A stretch of DNA of 64,000 bases from NCBI GenBank assembly GCA_003049485.1, contig PYST01000021.1, forward strand, positions 1 through 64,000. Direction: 5' to 3'. Positions 29,362 to 40,959 of this stretch are shown in pieces; position 1 is the stretch's first letter; each line of letters opens with the position of its first letter. The notes beneath the pieces are model-generated. The model worked only from the letters and a program-made list of their open reading frames with translations, did no database searches and was not told where the DNA came from. Made by a program: the position numbers and the translations under genes. This stretch comes from Ophioceras dolichostomum. Lineage: Eukaryota; Ascomycota; Sordariomycetes; Magnaporthales; Ophioceraceae.

Positions 29362-30606
29362 ATTTCCTTATAAGAGGGTAGCCTGTCGAGATGGTGGGAG
29401 GGATCTGCTGGTTGCGCACGATGCGTGGGTTTTGCTCGGGCCCACCTTGAACTCCAACGTCGAAGTCGGGGCAGATAATACAACGCCGAATGGGAAGGCG
29501 TGCAGAGGTCGATAATTCCTTCTGCAAAAGCCCAACCAGACTCAGATTGTAGTCTCACGGCCTTCTCAAAGTTTGGCAAGTGGAAGCTTTATGTGGACGA
29601 TTCGTTTTCATAGCGGGAATGGAAGGCACAGCTGAGATATTGAGTTAGCCATCGACAGACAACACAAGAGACAACGACATCTGCTTCAGCCGACTATAAC
29701 TATTTCCCCCCTCGATTCTAGGTTGTTTAGCTGCTAAGGAGCTAACCCAGCGCGTCGACGTGCCCATTGTCCCCAGCAAGTGATGACGATCCAACCTTTG
29801 CGAGGGCTTGGCCGGCGTCCTTTGATGACATCATAGCAAAGACAGACTGTGCTGTCTAGACCTGCTAAGACATCCCGGTTCTCCGGGAAGTAGCAGCTAA
29901 TGGATAGCATTTAGGGACGCGGTTAAGTGGCTAGATGTTCCGGTCTTGTACTCATGTTTCTAATAAGTTCACAGCAAGGCTGTGCACGTCGCGATGTCGA
30001 AGGAAGCTCGTCATCCTCTTACTAGGTTCCTACCGAGGGCCAACACCACGATGACCCCGACAGCCCGCCTAGTCGCAATGACTGGTAGCTAGAGTACAGA
30101 ACGCTTAAGAGGAGGGAGGCAAAAGAAAACACATGCACAGGGAGACATTACGAGAAGCAATTTTGCGGTGGGCATGTTCTGAGCTGCGTTTGCTTGGAGG
30201 GCGAGGAGAGGGTGTAAGTTCTCCAATGACGTAATTGCACCAGTGCTCACGATAGCTTCAGGCACTTACACTAGAATGAACAGGAATTTGCGGAATATCA
30301 CCACATCATGGACATCTTGAAATTTGACGTTCGTTCTATTGATAGTGCGAGGAGTCCTCAATCCTTTTAGATATTTCGAAAACGTTTTAGAAAACAAATG
30401 CTAACGAGAATCCAAATACCTCGCAACAGATCCTCGCCCACAGTCGAGACAGCTCCAGCCAACCAGCTCCGGCGATGTAAGCACTGGAAATAGTATTACA
30501 AAGGCGTAACCCAAGTCCCTTCCTTTCCTTGTTTCCCACGTCTTGTTGTTGTCTTTTTTTTGTTTATCATCATCGATCATCCATGTAAACCGTGTAAAAT
30601 AGTCTA
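29362..30606. other. Intergenic region upstream of the PIL1-family gene
   Basis: About 1.2 kb without a supported gene. Two short minus-strand frames just upstream (29306-29527 and 29337-29579) have no ATG and are taken as 5' leader of the PIL1-family transcript. The 29,700-30,400 part is moderately A/T-rich and shows nothing recognisable. Confidence 0.45.
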
Positions 30607-30861
30607 TCATACGTAGGAGCGTTTGCTCGTCCGGTCGACGATGACGATGCCGCTCGAGCGGGGACTGTAGTCGCGACGTGAGGAAATGCTGACGTAGCTC
30701 GCCCGGGGGTTGTGACTGTGGTGGTGACCGTGGTGGTGCCCGTGGTGATGGTGGTGTCCGGAATGGTACCCGTGGTGATGGTGATGGTGGTAAGGCCTTG
30801 CGGGGATAATCTCTTCGTGGTAGTAATATTTTGTTCTGGGCTCAGCCTCGGTGAAGCACAT
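30607..30861 (-). CDS. Small His-rich protein (MCFTEAEP..), orphan fungal family
   Basis: An 84-residue single-exon frame from ATG 30861 to TGA 30607-30609. After MCFTEAEPRTKYYYHEEIIP comes a histidine-rich core with 19 His in about 28 residues (runs of six, five, three and three separated by Gly/Ser/Tyr). A Ser/Arg tail follows (RASYVSISS..SPRSSG), ending DRTSKRSYV. Small fungal proteins with the plan MCF, a Tyr/Glu-rich patch, a His run and an RASY tail are familiar from other Pezizomycotina; that is recollection, not a search. A longer Thr-rich alternative frame covers the same DNA but lacks an ATG. His density suggests Zn, Ni or Cu binding; no transport or enzyme motif is present, so this is inference. 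Confidence 0.6.
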   Translation of the reverse strand: MCFTEAEPRTKYYYHEEIIPARPYHHHHHHGYHSGHHHHHGHHHGHHHSHNPRASYVSISSRRDYSPRSSGIVIVDRTSKRSYV

Positions 30862-32331
30862 TTTGGGCGGCGGCCGATCTGTTTCTTGTCGATAGAGATG
30901 ATGGCTGTTGTGTCCAGTAAGGACTTGGAGGCAACGAGGCTGGTTGAGTATAGCCGCACCTGGTCAAGCGGCTAATTGAGCGGAGGGTAGTTGAGGTTCT
31001 TCTTCACTCGAACCGGGTAGCTTTGTGATCGGGATATTGCACTAATATAGTAATCGCCTAGAAAAAGCTGTTTAACCAGGGGAAGCAAAAGGCGACGGTG
31101 GGTGGGAGCGGAAACAACGGCTGGTTTATATGCCCTCCCCCCTTTCTCCCGGTAAGGCTGCTAGTCGAAACATCGAGACCGGATTAGAAGAGCTCGCAAG
31201 CCCGCTCGGGGCTGTGTGAAGACTTGGAGGAAGCACCTCCACGCCATGCGGGCTTTTGCCTTGCTGGATGTCAGCCAGGGTGTCAGGGTTCTGACGCATG
31301 CACGACCAAAGTCCAAGACATCAGCAAGAGGGCCCAGGATGATTCTGCGTCCAGGCTAGGAGCCTGGACACGAAAATAATGTCACGCTCCCCACCATTTG
31401 ACTGTGTAGGTGGTCAGACTTGATAAGAGTTTCCGACTAACAAGGTGAGTGAATCATAAGGGAAAGGGTTCTTCTGCAGCGCCTGGGAAAGACCCTGCTT
31501 TTGGTCAGCCGCCGCCCCGAGTGCAACCCCACCTCGTCTTTGTCCTGATGACGACTTGAAGGAACCCAGCGAGCCAGCCCAGGAACTTCCACCACCACCA
31601 CCACTTAACACAAGCTAAGTACCTAGGTATCTACACTATCAAGATCTTGGGGAGGCTCGTCGATTAAACCAGGCAGCCTAATTTGCAAATGCCCAAAATT
31701 GAATACGTAGCAATATTCCGTTAAAGTGAGGGGATGTGCCTGAAAAGGGGAAGACGAATATTGTGATCCACCTAAATTTTGGAGTTCTTCGGCGCTGCCT
31801 GCATGCCACGACGTCAACGTGCAGACACCGAAACCTCCGGTTGTTTCCACAACGGCCTCGTGAAAACGAGAACAAACAAATCTCTTTTGCAATCTGCGCG
31901 GGTATACGAAGCATAGGACGAATACCAACTGCCGGGCGACTCGGAGCCTATTCGAGTGCCCATGGACCCCTTGCCCATCGGCGAAGAGCCGACGGTGACT
32001 CTTCGCCGTCCTATCCGTCTTTCTATCCTTCATGTTCTCCCTCCCAGCCGTTGACAAGCCCCACCACTACCAGCTCACTCAATAGCCCGGACCCGAATGG
32101 GAAATCACTAAGAAAACAGACTGAAGTACGCAGCTTTCCGGAGCCCTTCGCTCTCGCCACAGCTTCCGTCCTACCCCTAACAGAATAGGGGTCGTGGTGT
32201 TGTTACAAGGAAACGGAATTTTTTCGCGCCCATAGCCCCAATTTATTTGGTCTCTCCTGTTTGCCGTCTTTCTTGTGATCCCTGAATAAATAACACCGCA
32301 ATCTTTTTCATATTTCCATCCACCTTCCTTT
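30862..32331. other. Intergenic region between the His-rich gene and OST1
   Basis: About 1.5 kb. The left half should hold the promoter of the His-rich gene (minus strand); the right end is the OST1 3' flank. A TACCTAGGTATCTAC word lies at about 31620-31634 and a (CCA)n run at 31590-31605. Open frames at 31623-32057 (-) and 31736-32188 (+) have no recognisable features. Confidence 0.45.
32242..32247 (-). terminator. Possible OST1 polyadenylation signal (AATAAA)
   Basis: AATAAA on the minus strand about 85 nt past the OST1 stop codon. Fungal poly(A) signals are degenerate, so this is only a candidate. Confidence 0.3.
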
Positions 32332-33938
32332 CTATTTTTTGCTAGGCCTGAAATCCGTCTGGACGCGGCCCAGTGCCCACGCAACAGCGAAAACACCGAA
32401 CAGGCTGGTGAAGATGACGATGGGCTTGCGGAGGCTGGCAGACAGTGGGTACTCGTACGAGACGAGCAGCTCGCGGTCGCGGAATTCGTCGGCAAGGTTC
32501 TGCGCGTTGATCGTCACGCTCGTCCGGCCAATGGTGTCCAGGAAAGTCTTGTGGAGGCCGATTTCGGTCGACACGATGGAGGAGGACGGGATAGAGGTAT
32601 GGACCTTGACGTTCCTGAAGAAACAACGGATGACGCGCAGAGTTAGCAAGTGAGTACCCCTAGATAGGGCAAAGTCATGATAAGGGGGGCAGAAACGTAC
32701 TGGGCGCCCTCGGGCAACAGAACCCGCACTTGAACCTCGCTGTACTCCACGCCTTCGGCCTGCTTAGGGCCCTCAAGGAATGGGACATTCAGGATGTAAG
32801 CGCCCTCGGGAGTCTTGCGCAGGAAGTTCTTGGAGTCCGAGTTCCACCCGATGGTGAAAGGGAACTTCCAACCGCCAAAGAGTGGGTAGCGAGGCTTGAT
32901 CTCGAGCATGGCCTCCCGCCTGTTGCTCCGGAAGCGCGAGGTGGAGACATTTCCGATTACGTCGTAGTAGTAAGCGTCCTCGCTGCCGACCCGCAGTGGG
33001 AAGCGCATCTCCTTGAGAGCATGGGTCGCGGCGCCGTGGTAAGACTGTTGGGCCCACTTGACGCGGTTGAAGAGCGCAGACAGGTTCGCGCCCCGGTGAA
33101 TGAGAGTGTAGCGCTCCTCGAAGGCCACGTTGCCGCCCCAGTGGCTGACCTCGACGTCGCGCTCCAGGCGGGAGACATGGTTGACGGGCTTGGTGAACTC
33201 GAAGCGGACCTCGACGGGCTCGACGGCCCCTGCAGGCAGCTCGTCGAATGGGCCGTAGATGAGCTTGGATCCCTGCTTCGTGGGGTTCGCCTTGTCCCCA
33301 TCCTTAGAGATCTTGGTGTAGTCGGGCACGTTGGAGGATGCGAACTTGACTTCGGTCTTCTGCTTCGACGTGACGTATGCCGACGGGCAGTAGGCGGAGA
33401 AGGAGTATGTGAGGAACTGAGCCTCATCCTGGTTCACGGATGCCGGCAGCGGGCTGTACGCTTTGAGGTAGAAGTAAGTGATGCCGAGAGTTTGCTGGCC
33501 GCCGGCCGGGAGTGGTGCTGGCAGGGTGACTCGGTAGTACTGGAGATCGCTAATAGTGTTGAGCTGTGTTAGTTCCTGGTGATTTTTTTCTCCCGGAACA
33601 TTGCCCCAGCTTGCTTTTAGGTTTTAGGAGTGGATTTACCTAGCAGGGTCGGCGTCAACAGCATCGACCAAAAACGGGCCAAGAGAGGCATCTTTCCTAT
33701 CCTTAACCTCTACGCCACCCAAGCGGGACAGCTGATCTGATGTGAAGGGCAGGAAGTATTCATCCTGTGGTGACGATGCGATGTTCTCGATCAGGACGTT
33801 CACAGACTCCTTGACATAGTTTTTTTCCAGGGATATCACATGGACGAGATTGGCGTTCTTGAAGACCTGGGGCGGCGCGAATGCAGCAGCGAAGCCGAGG
33901 AGCGACAACAGCCCGGAAAGGGCGGCCGCTTGCTTCAT
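32332..33938 (-). CDS. OST1: Oligosaccharyltransferase subunit OST1 (ribophorin I)
   Basis: Three exons, 33938-33640, 33549-32701 and 32614-32332, encode 476 residues. Residues 1-19 are a signal peptide (MKQAAALSGLLSLLGFAAAF). The lumenal body follows (VSHWGGNVAFEERYTLIHRG, SSYHGAA-like and DVIGNVSTSR segments typical of ribophorin I). A single C-terminal membrane span (PIVIFTSLFGVFAVAWALG) and a short basic tail ending RPSKK, a dilysine-type ER retrieval ending, complete it. Known role: non-catalytic OST subunit in the ER membrane that helps present acceptor polypeptides for N-glycosylation by Stt3. Exon junctions restore DPA-SDLQYYRV and LLPEGAQ-NVKVHTSIP. Length matches yeast Ost1 (476). 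Confidence 0.94.
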
Positions 33939-35017
33939 CTTGAGAGATTTTGGAGAATGACGCTCATGAAAACAAAAAAAGAAAAGAAAAGCAGCCCGAA
34001 GCCCTGCGCAATGGTAGAGACGAGAAATAGAAGATTCAAAAAGGAACGTGAGTACGCAGATTTCTAGGGCGACAGCTGTGTCGTTCACTCCATCATCACC
34101 ACCGTGTCAGTCGCTCCAGACAGCTTGCATCAAAAAGCTTACGTTGCGGAATTGATCGATTGGAATTGGGGAAGCATGCGCCACACACCAGGGGTGAGCT
34201 GTAATGGCCCGTGCTGGTAGATGTGGCGCTTCGTGGCTCAACTCTCCCCACTCATCCCTGAGGAACGGGAAAGCTGCCGGAAGAGAGCAAGCAACTGGAA
34301 GTCGCCTAGAGGTCCATGCTTCGGATCCGAGAGAATGGTGCTGATTCCTTTGCGTGTTGCCGGAACTCGGTGGAAAATTTGCCGATGGCACTTTTGGTGA
34401 TTGGGCACATGGTCAGCTGGGCGAGAAGACCGGGCGAGTCCGTCGAGGAAGAGGGCCAAGACCAACTTCGTCATACCCCGTCAGATTATGCCCCTCCAAA
34501 ATCCCTTGCGATGCCCCTCCTCACGAGTCACCCCGCAGCGTTACCGTTCGCCGTTGCCAGCGAGGGCGGAGGGACGCATTTCGCCAGAACAGGGCCAAAA
34601 CCCGCCTATCTGCGCACCTTTCGTTCATGGGAGAATCAGTGAGTGTTGAACGGGCAGGGAGTCAGCGACAAGGGTCAACCTGGAAGGACCCTCGTCGAAC
34701 AAGTGACAGCACGACGGATAGCTTAGCTAAGAGCCCCAGTCGGTGGAAGGCAGGACGGAAGTTGCTTCGAGATAGCAAGAACTGGTTCACTTCAGAACTT
34801 CTCACCACTTTCACGGAGGGATAAAATCGATTCGAGCCTTTTTATTTCTTGCTTTTATGTGAGACTCTAGGCCCTTTGCATCGTTAGAGGCTAGGCAATT
34901 CTGCAGTATTCTTTTATCTCCGTTTGCTTTTCCGACATACCGAAGCGTGCTGCGCAGGCTGCTCCTCTCTGTTGGGTGCTCCGACCGCCTCGTCTCGCCC
35001 AGATATACTCGTTCAAT
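33939..35017. promoter_or_regulatory. Divergent promoter OST1 / hexokinase
   Basis: 1.08 kb between opposed starts. No third gene is convincing; 34354-34824 (+) and 34811-35506 (-) are motif-free frames, the latter overlapping hexokinase exon 1 on the other strand. Confidence 0.5.
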
Positions 35018-37931
35018 ATGGTCGGACTGGGGGCCAAACCGCCGCCCTCCCGCAAGGGAACAAGTATGTGGATCGACCTTCGCTCCTCTTCCCTCCACCT
35101 GCACTGTCGTCATCCCACAAAATCCGACTACTACCCGCGACCTTGCCTCCCTGTCTCGCTGCGTGTGTGAGGTGTTGTATGGTGTGTGGTGCGTGGGATG
35201 TGTGGCGTCTTCCCGGCGCCGTTCTCTTGGCCGCAGGGCTAGCAGGCCTTGGTTGAGTACTGGTAGCAACGGCATGTGCAAGTGACATCCTCTCCAGCTC
35301 CTAAAGTTCCATACGGGCCTAGTTTGTTGTCGCCCAGCTGGCTGCTCTCGGTCACCTCTGCCCTCCCACTCCTCCGTTGGCGCCCAAGTGGCTTTGAGAC
35401 GTAAAGAAGGGGTAGATCCGCGGCTCTGCTCGACGCCGGTGCCCCCCGTGAGCGCGTGAGGTTGTATTCTCACAACAGAACGCCTTGCCCGGACGGGATG
35501 TCCCATGCGATTGGTCTTTGTCAGATCCAGCGGGCGAGCAGATACTTGAAAAGCGGGATGGGGAGCCGTTCCCCGGCTTTTCTATTTCCTTAGCTGGATT
35601 CACTTGCATCGTACCCTCCATCCAGCCCGAAGTCGAACGACTGGCTGGCTCATCTTTTTGCGTTCAGTTGCTGAACGTTCTGCTATGCTCCTGCCACTGT
35701 TTCCAAAAGAACTCCCCCTCATTACCACATTCGACGCCGGGCACCTACCTACACACCACCCCTCTAAACCACCCCAATACGCATTGTTACGTGCCGCCAC
35801 AAAACCTCCTAGGACCACGCATGGTCTGTCGTCTGAGTTTCCCATTGGACGCCGGGTGCACATCGCTGTAAAGCGGCTTGGTTTGGCAGCTATTCATCAC
35901 CAGCACCTCCGCCTCAGAGCTCCTCCAACCCATTCAACCGACGGTTTATTAAACCACAAGAGCACCACCACCTCCTCTTCTCCTTTTGAAATTCTGTTTC
36001 GCCCACCTAGTCAAGTAATTCTTATTTTCCCATTTCCAACTTTTCTCGCGCAACCCTTCAGTTTTTGCTCCCTATCGTTTTGGTCGCGTTGCGCCGCTGC
36101 CCGGACAGCTTCTTGCCAGCATGTCGTGGACACTCCATAACGGCCGATTCGTACCTACCACCCGCAGAAACTACCACCATGCATATCACCACCACCACAG
36201 CTACCCCTCAGGCAGGCCTCACCACCCTGCCGGTGTGCGTACGATTCCTTACGATGCAGGCTAACGCAGATCTCATCTTTAGGCTCAATGGCGGATCTAC
36301 CGAAAGATCTCCTCAAGGAGGTCAAGGCCCTGGAGGAAATGTTCACCATCGACACAGCCAAGCTCAAGGAGATCACCGAACGCTTCATTGGCGAGCTTGA
36401 GAGAGGGCTGAGTATGGATGGAGCCACAATTGTAAAGCGACCTTCAACTAATATCCTCCGCACCCTCACCATAATCATCATCTTCTCGTTTATCACCTCT
36501 TTACTGTCCTTCAGTTTATCTGAATCACAACATGCAGCTGACCTATATCGCTCTAGCCCATGAACCCAACGTGGGTCATGGCCTTCCCTGATGGCTATGA
36601 GACCGGCACGTACCTGGCCCTGGATATGGGCGGGACGAACCTGAGGGTGTGCGAAATCACCTTGACGGACCAGAAGTCGGAGTTCGACATCATCCAGTCC
36701 AAGTACCGCATGCCGGAGGAGCTCAAGACGGGCCAGGCTGAGGAACTTTGGGAGTACATCGCCGACTGCCTTCAGCAGTTCATCGAGACTCACCACGGCG
36801 ACACCCACAAGCTGGACAAGCTGCCGCTCGGGTTCACCTTCTCCTACCCGGCCACTCAGAACTATATCGACGAGGGCATCCTCCAGCGGTGGACGAAAGG
36901 CTTCGACATTGCGGGCGTTGAGGGCCATAATGTGGTCCCCATGTTCATGGCCGCTCTGGCTGCCAGGGACGTACCCGTGAAGCTGAGCGCCTTGATAAAC
37001 GACACCACAGGAACCCTGATCGCGTCGGCCTACACCGACACTAAGATGAAGATCGGCTGTATCTTCGGCACGGGCTGCAATGCCGCCTACATGGAGAACT
37101 GCGGGTCGATCCCCAAGCTTGCGCACATGAACTTGCCTCCAGACACTCCCATGGCTATCAACTGTGAGTGGGGTGCCTTCGACAACGAGCATGTGGTGCT
37201 GCCCAGGACCAAGTACGACGTTAAGATCGACGAGGACTCGCCTCGGCCGGGCCAGCAGGCTTTCGAGAAGATGATCGCCGGCCTCTACCTCGGCGAGATA
37301 TTCCGGCTGATTCTGGTCGACCTGCACGACACTCACGACACCCATATCTTCGCAAACCAGGACATCGCGAAGCTGCGACGGCCGTACACGCTCGATTCGT
37401 CCTTCCTCTCTGCCATTGAAGAGTGAGTTCTCTCTTTTTGCTGCGTGTATCCTACAAAGTACCCCAGCCCTTTCGGCCTCTAACCTGCTCTCTTGCTTCT
37501 GCTCTAGCGACCCATTCGAGAACCTTCAAGAGACCGCCGACCTCTTCCATGCTAAGCTCAACATCAAGCCCAACAAAAACGAGCTGGAGCTGATCCGTCG
37601 CACGGCCGAGCTGATCGGCACGCGCGCTGCGAGGCTCTCATCTTGCGGCGTGGCGGCCATCTGCAAGAAGAAGGGCTACCAGACAGCCCACGTCAGCGCC
37701 GACGGCTCCGTCTTCAACAAGTACCCGCACTTCAAGGCCCGCGGCGCCCAGGCGCTGCGCGAGATTCTCGACTGGCCCGAGAAGAAGGATCCCAAAGAAG
37801 AGGACCCCATCGAGATCCTGGCCGCCGAGGACGGCAGTGGCGTGGGCGCCGCCCTTATCGCCGCGCTGACCCTCAAGAGGGTCAATCAGGGCAACTTGGC
37901 GGGCATCCTGCATCCGGAGAACTTCAAATAA
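35018..37931 (+). CDS. hxk1: Hexokinase
   Basis: Four exons, 35018-35063, 36283-36431, 36557-37422 and 37508-37931, encode 494 residues. The 46-nt first exon gives MVGLGAKPPPSRKGT, which matches the start of filamentous-fungal hexokinases; the next exon continues SSMADLPKDLLKEV. The ATPase-fold motifs are FLALDMGGTNLRV-like (YLALDMGGTNLRVCEI), LGFTFSYPATQ, ALINDTTGTLIASAY with the catalytic Asp, IFGTGCNAAYMEN and EDGSGVGAALIAAL. Known role: ATP-dependent phosphorylation of glucose and fructose in the cytosol; some orthologues also signal sugar status. Intron 1 is 1,219 nt, far longer than the others (125 and 85 nt). If exon 1 were not used, translation could start at Met 36288 with a shorter N-terminus. 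It converges on RMT2 with only 269 bp between the stops. Confidence 0.94.
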
Positions 37932-38200
37932 GGGGTCATCCTTCCCCGTCCGGACCGCTGCTCGATATATATCCTTCTGTTATAGGCCTCTGACCCCCTG
38001 AAAGCGGACGGTACAGATCGTATTGGGGACGTTGGGTGCGTTGAGTGTGACAATGGTTGTAGCCTAGCCTTGCTTTGGAGGGAGAACGACAACAGTTTTC
38101 GGGGTTCTTTTCTTCTCTTGTTATGGCTAGGAGGCACAAGTGGCCAAATTCCTTCCGGCAAAATCCTCTCAGGGGGGTTGGCAGTGGTTAGGTATATCGC

Positions 38201-39784
38201 TCAGCCCAGGAATGTACACACGGGCAATCGATACTCTGCAGATATATCAGATCAGCATGGATGCGGAGACGAGACACGAGACAAACGACATATGACGCAG
38301 TACTATGAACACGGCGCCTGAGTGCATAAGACCTGAAGGATAAGGGGCTTGTGAACAAGATACTCACCGTCAAGCGTCCAATACCTCCTCCGCACACCCT
38401 CCCAGCCATCCTTCCCCGCCTGTCCCAGCCCTTCCATATCGACATCAACAGTCGTCCAGTCGACGTCCAACCCCGCGTCAGCGAGATGCATCTCCGCCAC
38501 GCGCGTATACACATCATAGCAGATCTGCCTGTCGGCGCCCAGGCCGTTGAAGAAGCCGAACCGCCCCTCCGCGTCCAGCAGGCCGGGGAGCATCTCGGTG
38601 AAGAACGCCCGCAGCTGGCCGTAGTCCTCGCCGAAGGTGTCGAAGTATATCGCGTCGTAGACCTCCCCCCGCTCGAGCAGCTGCGGACACACCTCCTGCC
38701 ACCTCCCGCCGTGCAGCTTGAACGCGCCCGGCTCGGGGCCAGACGCCTCCCATGCGGGGCCGAATTTCGAGTCTGGCGAGGTCTTCGCGTGGGTAAGGAC
38801 CGACGGGTGCGCTTCGATGATGTGGTGCCGTGCGGGGCCGGTCGAGGCGAACATGGTGTCGATGATGCCCATGCCAAATCCGATGTTGAGGATGCGCTTG
38901 CCTCCTCCGGCCGATGTTGCTGCTCCTGCTGGTGGCTGGTCGGGGAGGAGGGCGTCGACGCTGCGCCGCATGATGTCCGTCTCCCATGCCATCATCACGC
39001 CGTTGCCGTCGTCGTCGACGAGCTTGCCGTCGGAATAGGTCACATTCGAGTTCAGGTATGTCTCGCTTTCGACAACGACGAGGTCGTCGCCTTCGATGTG
39101 GGTACCTACACGGGTTTCGTCCCCGTCCTCCTCCGTTTCTTCTTTCATGGCTGCTTGTTCCTGTTCTATAGCTGTGGTAGCAGCGACGACGTCTACAAGC
39201 TGCGGCGCCTCGTCTCCGTCCTCAAGGTTGTGCTGCTGCTGCTGCTCCCCGTCGGCGTCGGCGGTGGTGGTGTCCATGACCACGATATCGTCATCGCCAT
39301 CTTCGCTTCCGCTGGAGAGGGCCTCGTACCCATCCATCAGCGCGAACAGCATCTCAGCCCTGACCCCGGCGTCCCGGCACAGGTTGTACAGCTCGTGCAG
39401 ACCCAGCCGCCGCGCTACGCACCCGGGCGTCTCGTCCGCGTCGTCGACATCGTTCCAGATCGCGCCGGACCAGAACAGCTCAGAGACGGTCGCCTTCGTG
39501 GCTTCGGCTGCTGCTGCTGCATCCTGCTCCGGCGATGTCTTCTCGGCTGCGGATCGTATGGCCGCGTGTAGAGGTGTTTCGCGCGTGGTCGGGTCCTGCA
39601 GGTTCGCCTTGCCTGGAACGTCGAGCAGCTTTTTCAGCCGAGCAACGTCGTGTGCCGCGGCCGCGCGGAGGATCTGGGCTGTTTCTTCTGGGCAGTCGGC
39701 AGAGATGCGGAGCGTTGGAGAGCCGTTGTCGGCAACGGGCGCGGTGGCGTTGGTGGCGCTGGGGGTAGATGAGGGGTCCATCAT
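38201..39784 (-). CDS. RMT2: Protein arginine N-methyltransferase 2 (RMT2, delta-N type)
   Basis: Two exons, 39784-38368 and 38235-38201, encode 483 residues. The N-terminal half has ankyrin-like segments (LKKLLDVPGKANLQDPTT.., TPLHAAIRSA) and a disordered acidic Gln-rich linker. The C-terminal half is a class I methyltransferase: ILNIGFGMGIIDTMF (SAM-binding Gly motif), HHIIEAHPSV, YDAIYFDTFGEDY and FGFFNGLGADRQ. The last 35-nt exon completes ..RRRYWTLDE-YRLPVCTFLG, the expected RMT2 ending. Known role: delta-N-monomethylation of an arginine in ribosomal protein uL11 (Rpl12) in yeast. Reading through the final intron would wrongly end ..LVHKPLILQV. Confidence 0.94.
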
Positions 39785-40959
39785 CAGCCAGAGTTATGGG
39801 CAAAGGAATGCAGTTTCACACGGACTAAACTTCGACCCGTATTCGAATCCGTTCCTGCTACTCCTCTTGTGCTCCCTTTCAACTCTTTCTTTTCCACTCG
39901 TCGGTTTCGACCAATTTCCTTTTTTTCTCTCCCTGTTCTCGCCGGGAGAGCTCTGCCCCACGCGGGTGGTCAGCTACCCCGCGAGGCAATAAGCGGGCCT
40001 CCGGTAGCCGGCCGGCTTGTCCTAGTCCCGAATTCAACCCTACCACCTGCAGTCGTTTTTAAGTCCCGTCTCACGCCTTGAAGCTCTCTCTCATTATGCA
40101 TGTGCCAATTTTAAGTCATTACTCCCTTGCGCGGCACAACAGCAGGTACCAGGAAGCTACCTGCGTTAGGTAGGTCTGTACCTACAGCATGTGGAAGTAT
40201 TTGGCAAAGCGCTTTGCGTGACTGCAAAGATTGTCTTCTCGGCTTGCCTGCAACATCTCTAAGGTATTAGCGCGTGCAGCTATCCGTACCTACCTAGTAG
40301 GTCAAGTATTGCCTGCCTATTGCTGTACTATTCTTCCTTGGAGTCACAGCGCCGACTTCCATTACGTATTAGCTACGAAAAGCTGCGGGCGACGCTCACG
40401 AAAAGACAAGCTCTCTGAGCTGAATTGACCAATCATAGCAACTGTTCGAGAACGTGGTCAGTCAAAGCGGGGCTGAAGCTCCAAACACCAACCCTGGACC
40501 ATCGTGCATCTCTCCCCGCTCCGTGATGATAAGAAAAGGAAACGCTGCTTCATCGTCATGCGACAGTGAGATTTGGTTCACAGTTGCTCTCCCGGAGCAG
40601 TATCCATATTACAGTATAACAAATGCAGGCACACCGCCCTTTTTGATTGGCCGCATTTCTCGCCGCTTTCGTCCGCCCCTCTCCCACCTCCGACGAGAGT
40701 TATTATAGCTCAAGTCTCGAAAATACGCCTCAAAACGTCTCGACCACCGACTTGACCTCATTTTCGGTGCCCGTTCCTTTACTCTAGGTACCTATGAAAA
40801 GCCATTGGAACTTTACGCGCGCGTCTTGCTTTAACGCCATCGGCAATGATCCCGTGATTCATGCTAATCATCGAAGAAGACATTGTTACTAAGAAGAGGA
40901 CCTGGCATTCGACTCGACTCCACGGCCCGTACCGACTGACCCGTCCGAACGTGGTCGTG
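39785..40959. promoter_or_regulatory. Divergent promoter RMT2 / VTC4
   Basis: 1.18 kb containing several GTAGGTACC-type words (40144-40150, 40166-40186, 40286-40302, 40785-40794). No CACGTG (Pho4/NUC-1-type) box was seen, although VTC genes are phosphate-regulated in yeast. An in-frame ATG at 40861 lies 33 codons before the SPX start. Confidence 0.5.

Noticed and set aside
29306..29579. Two protein-like frames upstream of the PIL1-family gene
   Set aside because: Neither contains an ATG and neither joins in a known family sequence; treated as 5' leader.
21659..31000. A biosynthetic gene cluster around COQ6 and the orphan genes
   Set aside because: COQ6 is a housekeeping CoQ enzyme and no polyketide, peptide or terpene synthase is present.
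36155..37345. A 396-codon minus-strand frame opposite hexokinase
   Set aside because: Antisense shadow over conserved hexokinase exons; no motif.
38351..39571. A 406-codon plus-strand frame opposite RMT2
   Set aside because: Antisense to the methyltransferase and ankyrin coding sequence; composition explained by the complementary codons.
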